Assembly (NCBI RefSeq): GCF_001692325.1
Contig: NZ_LXKN01000028.1
Location: 1-59,334 of the forward strand
Direction of reading: 5' to 3'
DNA: 59,334 nucleotides
Origin: Rhizobium sp. AC27/96
GTDB taxonomy: Bacteria > Pseudomonadota > Alphaproteobacteria > Rhizobiales > Rhizobiaceae
Positions 53,683 through 59,334 of this stretch are shown in pieces. A program made the translations under genes and the position numbers. Below the pieces are notes generated by a model that did no database searches, was not told the origin of the DNA, and saw only the letters and a list, made by a program, of their open reading frames with translations. Numbering within the stretch: position 1 is the first letter of the stretch; the number at the start of each line of letters is the position of its first letter.

Positions 53683-54609
53683 ATGGTATTGGCACGCCCG
53701 GAAGCAGGTTTCGAACTCAGGCATCTCAGATATTTCGTGACCCTGGTCGAGGAACGGAATTTCGACCGGGCCGCGGTGCGTCTCGGCATTGCCCAGCCGG
53801 GCCTCAGCCAGCAGATCATCAGCCTCGAAAAGATCGTCGGAATGCCGCTTCTCGACAGGAGCCGCAGGGCCGTCAAGCTCACCCATTCAGGCGAGATCCT
53901 CTTTCAGGAGGCCAAGAAGGTTCTTGCGCAAACCGAGGCAACCGTTGCCGCCATTCATAGGGCCGGGCGTGGGGAGAGCGGGCGTATTTCGATCGGCTAT
54001 GTGGCATCGGCCGCCTATTCCGGCGCTGTCGTCCATGCCATTCGCAACTTCAAGCGCGATCATCCCCATGTCGAGATCGAGCTGCAGGAGATGGAACTGC
54101 GCCAGCAGTTGCAGAGGATCGCGGATGGGCTCCTCGATTTCGGCTATATCCGATCTCCGGCGCCAATACCGAGCGGGGTCACCGTTCAGGTCATTCTTCG
54201 CGAGCCGTTGATCGCGATGCTTCCCCGTGACCATGAGTTCGCCGGGCATGCCATTGACGACCTTTCGGAGTTTCGCGCCGAGACATTCATCACGCCGCGC
54301 CAACCGCCAGAAATCGGATTTCATCGAAGCACGCTGCAGGCATGCCGGGAAGCGGGCTTCGAGCCCATAGTCAAGGCTAGCGCCCATGATTTTACCGAGA
54401 TAGCAGCTCTGGTCGGGATAGGCACCGGCATAGCGCTGGTGCCGCAATCCATGCGTTGCGCCGATCTTCCCAACATCAGTTATCAACCCGTAGAAGGGGT
54501 GGCGGCGACGTCGGACGTTGCCATTGCCTATCGAAAGGGCGAGGGTGCGCCTGCCGTCAAGGCCTTCATCGCCAAGCATCGCGCCCAGGTTCGATCAGGC
54601 GCCGCATAG
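53683..54609 (+). CDS. LysR-family transcriptional regulator
   Basis: This roughly 308-residue regulator has a winged HTH at residues 8-65 (ELRHLRYFVTLVEERNFDRA, then GIAQPGLSQQIISLEKIVG) followed by a ligand-binding domain. ATG 53683 is preferred because the perfect dyad at 53622-53644 would otherwise lie inside the coding sequence, although the longer start at 53608 cannot be excluded and neither has a strong ribosome site. It is divergent from the siderophore operon and probably regulates it or itself. Confidence 0.85.
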   Translation: MVLARPEAGFELRHLRYFVTLVEERNFDRAAVRLGIAQPGLSQQIISLEKIVGMPLLDRSRRAVKLTHSGEILFQEAKKVLAQTEATVAAIHRAGRGESGRISIGYVASAAYSGAVVHAIRNFKRDHPHVEIELQEMELRQQLQRIADGLLDFGYIRSPAPIPSGVTVQVILREPLIAMLPRDHEFAGHAIDDLSEFRAETFITPRQPPEIGFHRSTLQACREAGFEPIVKASAHDFTEIAALVGIGTGIALVPQSMRCADLPNISYQPVEGVAATSDVAIAYRKGEGAPAVKAFIAKHRAQVRSGAA

Positions 54610-54751
54610 AGCGGGTTGCCGGCCTGTGGATGAATGTGATTGTCTGCGACAACTTAGCGGCTTTCTGGGATATCTTTGCGACATATCCCGGCTATAATGT
54701 AGATCTTGGTTGAACCACCTGAAGGCGTTCGATTTGTGCGAGGAAGTTCCT

Positions 54752-54997
54752 ATGCAGCCGAGCAAAAGCGTATCCATCGACGAATTGCCTGAGAACACCG
54801 CTCTGGCGGTCTATGAATTGATCGCCCGCACATTTCGGGAATATTCCGAAGTTCTTTACATCAGCGTGTCGGATATTACGGATGAGGGCGTCCGCATCGG
54901 TGGCGTCGAAATCACCATCCGCAAGACCGCCGAAGATATCATTCCCCAGGTCGCCGGGTTGCCTGAACCCGGCCAACAGCCCCTTCATCTCGATTGA
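54752..54997 (+). CDS. Small hypothetical protein
   Basis: This 81-residue acidic protein has no motif that I recognise. It starts QPSKSVSIDELPENTALAVYE and contains a short beta-like stretch DITDEGVRIGGVEITIR. ATG 54752 follows GAGGAAG at good spacing, which argues that it is translated. It stands alone between the LysR gene and the efflux operon; a small hairpin GCCGGC-GCTC-GCCGGC follows near 55001. Confidence 0.55.
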   Translation: MQPSKSVSIDELPENTALAVYELIARTFREYSEVLYISVSDITDEGVRIGGVEITIRKTAEDIIPQVAGLPEPGQQPLHLD

Positions 54998-55500
54998 AGG
55001 CCGGCGCTCGCCGGCTGTGCTTCGATGCGTCGATGAAATCAGACATTGTCAAATGTATCAAACTATAGCTGAAACCGCTGGGTGCCTCTGATCTGGCGCG
55101 GCACCTGAATACAATCTGATACATTTTCCTCATTTGCCGGCAAAGCTATGCGACAAAGCCGACGTAGCCTCCCCTCGTGAGCAAACAGCTTGAAGAGGAA
55201 TAGAGGCCATGATCGCCAATCCCGTGTCCGGCTCCTACAGATCCGGCCGAAGCTTGCTGGTGCGTCATAGCGCCAAGCTTGGCTTGACCCCTCCCTCGTC
55301 TCAAGTCGGTTGCCGACGGAATTTGCCGCGCAATCTGCGCTCCGCTGCGCGGTCGTACCGCTACGCTCGATAAGTTGCCGAGCGGCCGCCCAGGCAAAAC
55401 CGCCTGCGATTTCAACCGCGCAAATTCGCGCGGCACGGCGCCGAAACAACGGCCGCTCCATCCTTCAATCGGATTTAGGTCTGAACCCAATGAGGACTAC
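54998..55500. promoter_or_regulatory. Upstream region of the RND efflux operon
   Basis: This 503-bp gap precedes the efflux adaptor gene. It holds a spaced inverted repeat, AAATGTATCA at 55051-55060 and TGATACATTT at 55117-55126, and an additional GGTGCC/GGCACC pair at 55081-55105. These could be sites for a TetR-type repressor, but no such gene is in the window. A possible basic leader ORF is listed separately. Confidence 0.45.
55209..55373 (+). CDS. Possible short basic leader ORF
   Basis: A 54-codon frame opens with ATG 55209 behind GAGGAATAGAGG and ends TAA at 55371. The product is Arg/Ser-rich with no known motif. The good ribosome site is the only support; it may be a regulatory leader of the efflux operon or chance. 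Confidence 0.2.
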   Translation: MIANPVSGSYRSGRSLLVRHSAKLGLTPPSSQVGCRRNLPRNLRSAARSYRYAR

Positions 55501-56748
55501 ATGAGAGAATATCTACTGCGAGCAATTGCTTCCGGCACTCTGGCGATAATATTGGCCGGCTGCAGCGAGCAACCGGCACAGCAGGCCAATCGTGCGGCAG
55601 CAAAGCCCGAGATCAGCGCGGTGACATTGCGCCCGCAGTCGGTCGCGATTACGGCAGAACTGCCCGGTCGCATCAGCGCCAATCTCGTCGCCGAAGTCCG
55701 TCCGCAGGTCGGTGGCATCATCCGCAACCGCAACTTCAAGGAAGGCAGCGAGGTCAAGGCCGGTGACGTGCTCTATGAGATCGATCCGGCTTCCTACCAG
55801 GCTTCCTATGACAGCGCCGCCGCCGCGCTGCAAAGGGCGCAAGGCGCAATTCCGAATGCCCAGGCCCGGCTCGATCGTTACAAGGGCCTGAGCGCTCAGA
55901 GTGCCGTTAGCCAACAGAACACCGACGATGCGCAGGCGACGCTCGTGCAGGCCCAGGCGGATGTGGCCTCCGCCAAGGCAGCTCTGGAAACGGCGCGGAT
56001 CAATCTCGACTACACCAAAATTCGCGCACCGATCTCCGGGCGCGTCGATGCATCCACCGTTACCGTGGGCGCGCTCGTCACGGCCGAGCAAACGACTGCG
56101 CTGACCACCATCCGGCAACTCGATCCGATCAATGTCGATGTCACCCAGTCGAGCACAAATCTGCTGAAATTCCGCCGTGCGGTGGAGGAGGGCCGTCTGA
56201 AGACCAGCGGTGACAATGTCTCCGTTCATTTGACGCTCGAAGATGGCAGCCGATACCAGCAGACCGGCCGGCTCGAATTCTCCGAAGCGGCAGTTGCCGA
56301 GACTGTCGGGACGATCAATGTGCGGGCCATCTTCCCCAACCCCGGGCGCGTGCTCTTGCCCGGCATGTATGTGCGGGCGACCATTCAGGAGGGGGTTGCC
56401 GAAAACAGTTTCCTGGTGCCGCAGCGCGCCGTTTTCCGCAACAGCAAGGGCGAGCCTACGGCCTTCTTCGTGAATACGGACGGAAAGATCCAGCAGCGTG
56501 CGCTCACCATCCAGCGCAGCATTGGCAATAGCTGGCTCGTGGCCGAGGGAATAGCGGAGGGGGATCGCGTCGTCGTCGAAGGCAGCCAACGCGTGCGCGA
56601 TGGCCAGGAGGTCAATGTCGCATCGGTCACCGTTGACGATGCAACGGGGAATCTCGAGCAGCTGGCTGCAGCCAACACTCCCGCCTCCGGACAACAGAAC
56701 AAGGCCGACGTCGCGGATAGAACCGCCGTTACCGGCTCGACGAACTGA
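55501..56748 (+). CDS. RND efflux periplasmic adaptor (AcrA/MexA-type)
   Basis: This roughly 415-residue membrane-fusion protein has a lipobox (LAGC near residue 21), a lipoyl/barrel-sandwich part (ISANLVAEVRPQVGGIIRNR, then a matching ISGRVDASTVTVGALV), a coiled-coil hairpin in between (LQRAQGAIPNAQARLDRYKG) and a beta-barrel C-terminal part (NPGRVLLPGMYVRATIQEG). It links the inner-membrane pump to an outer-membrane TolC-type channel. ATG 55501 follows GAGGACT, and the pump gene begins 9 bp after its stop. Confidence 0.92.
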   Translation: MREYLLRAIASGTLAIILAGCSEQPAQQANRAAAKPEISAVTLRPQSVAITAELPGRISANLVAEVRPQVGGIIRNRNFKEGSEVKAGDVLYEIDPASYQASYDSAAAALQRAQGAIPNAQARLDRYKGLSAQSAVSQQNTDDAQATLVQAQADVASAKAALETARINLDYTKIRAPISGRVDASTVTVGALVTAEQTTALTTIRQLDPINVDVTQSSTNLLKFRRAVEEGRLKTSGDNVSVHLTLEDGSRYQQTGRLEFSEAAVAETVGTINVRAIFPNPGRVLLPGMYVRATIQEGVAENSFLVPQRAVFRNSKGEPTAFFVNTDGKIQQRALTIQRSIGNSWLVAEGIAEGDRVVVEGSQRVRDGQEVNVASVTVDDATGNLEQLAAANTPASGQQNKADVADRTAVTGSTN

Positions 56749-56757
56749 GGGAAGCCG

Positions 56758-59334
56758 ATGTCTCGTTTCTTCATCGACCGGCCGATCTTTGCCTGGGTTA
56801 TTTCCATCGTCATCATGCTGGCAGGTGCGCTGTCCATCCTGACGCTCTCGGTCTCGCAATATCCGCAGATCGCGCCGACGACGGTTCGCATCACCGCCAC
56901 CTATTCCGGCGCCGATGCAGCCACTGTCGAAAACTCGGTGACCAAGGTCATCGAGCAGGGCATGACCGGCATCGACAATCTCGACTATATGACGTCGACC
57001 TCTACCGCGACGGGTCAGGCATCGATCTCGCTGACCTTCACTAACAAGGCCGATCCTGACGTCGCGCAGATGCAGGTGCAGAACAAGCTGCAGCTGGTCA
57101 CCGCGCAATTGCCGCAAACCGTGCAGAATACCGGCATTACCGTCTCCAAATCGACGACCAGCTTTTTCCTGGTCGCGGCCTTTGTCTCGACCGACGGAAA
57201 GCTCGCGCCGACCGATCTTGCCGACTATATCGACAGCACGTTCAACGACACCTTGAAGCGCGTGCCGGGTGTTGGCGACACCACGCTCTTCGGCGCGCGC
57301 TATGCCATGCGCATCTGGGTGGATCCGGACAAGCTCGCCAAATATCAGCTGATGACGTCGGATGTCATCGCGGCGATCACGGCGCAAAACGTCCAGGTCT
57401 CGGCCGGCCAGCTTGGCGCGTTGCCGCAGCTCGGCGGCCAGCAGCTCAACGCGACGGTCACAGCCGGCAGCCGTTTCCAGACGACGCAGGAATTCGAGAA
57501 TATCATCTTGAAGAGCCTGCCCGACGGCTCGCTGGTGCGCATCAACGATGTCGGCACGGTGCAGCTCGGCGCCGACAGTTACGTGACATCAGGCGTCTAT
57601 AACGGTCTGCCTGCAGCCGGTATTGGCCTCAGCCTGGCGACCGGTGCGAATGCGATTGATACGGCTGCGGCGGTTGAAGCGACGATCGACAGCTTGCGCA
57701 GCACGTTGCCGGCTAATGTCGAGATCAATTATCCCTATGACACGACGCCATTCGTAAAACTGTCGATCGAGGACGTGGTCAAGACGCTGCTCGAAGCCAT
57801 CGTGCTCGTTTTCATCGTCATGTTCGTCTTCCTGCAGAACCTCCGCGCAACGCTGATCCCGACACTTGCCGTCCCGGTCGTCCTGCTCGGCACCTTCGGG
57901 GTGCTGTCGCTGTTCGGATACTCGATCAATACGTTGACGATGTTCGGCATGGTGCTCGCCATCGGTCTGTTGGTCGACGACGCCATCGTCGTCGTCGAAA
58001 ACGTCGAGCGCGTCATGGAGGAAGAGGGATTGTCGCCGCGAGAGGCGACGATCAAATCGATGCAGGAAATCACCGGTGCCTTGATCGGCATCGCCACGGT
58101 TCTCTCGGCCGTGTTCATTCCGATGGCGTTCTTCTCCGGTTCGGTTGGTGTCATCTACCGCCAGTTCTCGGTGACGATCGTCTCGGCGATGGTGCTCTCG
58201 GTCATCGTCGCCCTGATCCTGACGCCGGCCCTTTGCGCTACCATTCTCAAGAAGCCCGAGCATGGAGCCAGGGAGCGCGGCGTATTCGGCTGGTTCAACC
58301 GCAATTTCGAGCGGGGAACACGAGGCTATCAGCGAACCATCCACGGCATGATCCGCCGCACGGCAGTCTTCCTGGTGATCTTCGTGCTGATCGGTGGCGC
58401 TGTCGCCTATCTGTTCAATCGCCTACCCAGCTCGTTCCTGCCCGAGGAAGATCAGGGCCGTTTGTTGACCAGCATTCAGCTTCCCCCCGGCGCCACGGCC
58501 GATCGCACCAGAAAGGTGCTCAATCAGGTGATGAATTACTATCTCACCAACGAGAAGGACTATGTCGACGGTGTCTTCGGAAGTGTCGGCTTCAACTTCA
58601 GCGGACAGGGGCAGAACGTGGCCATCGCCTTCGTCGACCTGAAGGATTTCGACAAGCGCACGACCCCACAGGCCACGGCTTCGGCCATCGCCAAGCGGGC
58701 CATGGCGGCGTTTTCCAAGATCAAGGACGGTAACGTCTTCGCACTGGCGCCGCCGGCGATCCCCGGCTTCGGCAGCTCGAGCGGCTTCGACTTCTTCATC
58801 AAGGATATCGATGGTGCCGGCCATGCCGCGCTGATGCAGGCCCGTAACCAGCTGCTCGGTGCGGCATCGACAAACCAGCGGCTGAGTGGAACACGTCCGA
58901 ACGGACTGGATGATACGCCGCAATATTCCGTCCATATCGATCAGGAAAAAGCCCGGGCCCTGAATGTCGATCTCGGCGATATCAACTCGACGCTGTCGAC
59001 CGCCTGGGGTGGAACCTACGTCAACGACTTCATCGATCGCGGCCGCGTAAAGAGAGTCTATGTTCAGGGTGATCGCAAGTACCGCATGCAGCCGGAGGAT
59101 TTCGATCGCTGGTATGTGCGTAACTCCAGTGGCGACATGGTGCCGTTCTCGGCTTTCGCGACAGGTATATGGACCAGCGGCTCGCCGCGTCTGGAACGCT
59201 ATAACGGTTCGTCGGCCGTGGAAGTGCTGGGCTCGGCAGCACCGGGTGTCTCGTCAGGTGACGCCATGAACGAGATCGACAAGATCATGGCGACGCTGCC
59301 ACCCGGCTTCAGCCATGAATGGACCAGCCTGTCG
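56758..59334 (+). CDS. RND multidrug efflux pump (AcrB-type), partial at the right edge
   Basis: This is a resistance-nodulation-division transporter of the HAE-1 class. It starts SRFFIDRPIFAWVISIVIML and has the first porter domains, then TM4 with GLLVDDAIVVVENV, whose two aspartates are the proton-relay pair. The coding sequence continues open to base 59334 with 859 codons and no stop, so the final roughly 190 residues, with the TM10 lysine, are outside the window. It works with the adaptor just upstream to export hydrophobic compounds. Confidence 0.92.
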   Translation, partial: MSRFFIDRPIFAWVISIVIMLAGALSILTLSVSQYPQIAPTTVRITATYSGADAATVENSVTKVIEQGMTGIDNLDYMTSTSTATGQASISLTFTNKADPDVAQMQVQNKLQLVTAQLPQTVQNTGITVSKSTTSFFLVAAFVSTDGKLAPTDLADYIDSTFNDTLKRVPGVGDTTLFGARYAMRIWVDPDKLAKYQLMTSDVIAAITAQNVQVSAGQLGALPQLGGQQLNATVTAGSRFQTTQEFENIILKSLPDGSLVRINDVGTVQLGADSYVTSGVYNGLPAAGIGLSLATGANAIDTAAAVEATIDSLRSTLPANVEINYPYDTTPFVKLSIEDVVKTLLEAIVLVFIVMFVFLQNLRATLIPTLAVPVVLLGTFGVLSLFGYSINTLTMFGMVLAIGLLVDDAIVVVENVERVMEEEGLSPREATIKSMQEITGALIGIATVLSAVFIPMAFFSGSVGVIYRQFSVTIVSAMVLSVIVALILTPALCATILKKPEHGARERGVFGWFNRNFERGTRGYQRTIHGMIRRTAVFLVIFVLIGGAVAYLFNRLPSSFLPEEDQGRLLTSIQLPPGATADRTRKVLNQVMNYYLTNEKDYVDGVFGSVGFNFSGQGQNVAIAFVDLKDFDKRTTPQATASAIAKRAMAAFSKIKDGNVFALAPPAIPGFGSSSGFDFFIKDIDGAGHAALMQARNQLLGAASTNQRLSGTRPNGLDDTPQYSVHIDQEKARALNVDLGDINSTLSTAWGGTYVNDFIDRGRVKRVYVQGDRKYRMQPEDFDRWYVRNSSGDMVPFSAFATGIWTSGSPRLERYNGSSAVEVLGSAAPGVSSGDAMNEIDKIMATLPPGFSHEWTSLS

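Noticed and set aside
55513..57387. 624-codon open frame on the minus strand across the RND adaptor and pump genes
   Set aside because: It is antisense to two clear efflux genes, has Arg/Gly-rich composition and no recognisable domain; GC-rich coding DNA produces such shadows.
1..59334. CRISPR arrays, tRNA or rRNA genes
   Set aside because: No regularly spaced repeats, no tRNA-like cloverleaf with a CCA-type end and no rRNA sequence were seen on reading.

Overview
The window reads as accessory, catabolism-rich DNA of an alphaproteobacterium in the Rhizobiales, most likely Rhizobium, Agrobacterium or a close relative. This rests on the high GC content, dense operons with ATGA overlaps, several CUT1 and CUT2 sugar ABC transporters, a FrcK-type kinase, ROK, LacI, IclR and ArsR regulators, and a fhuA-fhuD-fhuB siderophore locus. 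No rRNA, tRNA or CRISPR array was seen. A plasmid, megaplasmid or chromid is plausible, but no replication gene is present to show it.

Layout. 1-360: intergenic DNA with a possible IS21-type end. 358-11215: a rare-sugar (D-allose/D-allulose type) locus. It holds a BASS-family importer, a 2-hydroxyacid dehydrogenase, alsB-alsA-alsC, a LacI regulator, a Gfo/Idh/MocA dehydrogenase, two D-tagatose/D-allulose 3-epimerase paralogues and a P-loop sugar kinase. An AGAAAATCG-type palindrome occurs upstream of both the dehydrogenase and alsB. 11428-18384: a ROK repressor divergent from a rhamnose-type CUT2 importer in which the double ATPase is fused to a permease, followed by a ThuA/GATase1-like protein. 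18583-21741: a RibD/DHFR-like reductase, an AraC regulator and an MFS exporter. 21950-26997: a sulfonate operon (leaderless binding-protein-like gene, ssuD, ssuC, ssuB, ssuA) divergent from a BigR-like ArsR regulator.

27226-34568: a tight five-gene cassette encoding a SWIM zinc-finger protein, a DUF5691 helical-repeat protein, a MoxR AAA+ ATPase, a DUF5682 protein and a CoxE-like VWA protein. I know of no assigned function for it. The DUF5682 protein carries motifs like those of TraB/TIKI/EreA metalloproteins, which suggests a MoxR-VWA remodelling machine with a metalloenzyme partner. This is the best candidate for an undescribed system.

34829-39886: a glutathione S-transferase, an agmatinase-type ureohydrolase, a GlxA-type regulator, an alpha/beta hydrolase and an amidohydrolase. 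39906-48490: a CUT1 sugar importer with a Tat-exported binding protein, two regulators (one an unusual IclR-HTH plus periplasmic-binding-domain fusion), and a divergent Gfo/Idh/MocA dehydrogenase with an AP-endonuclease-fold isomerase. 48522-54609: a TonB receptor, FhuD and fused FhuB (no FhuC in view), and a divergent LysR regulator with an LTTR-type dyad. 54752-59334: a small hypothetical gene, then an RND efflux adaptor and the first 859 codons of its pump, which runs off the window.
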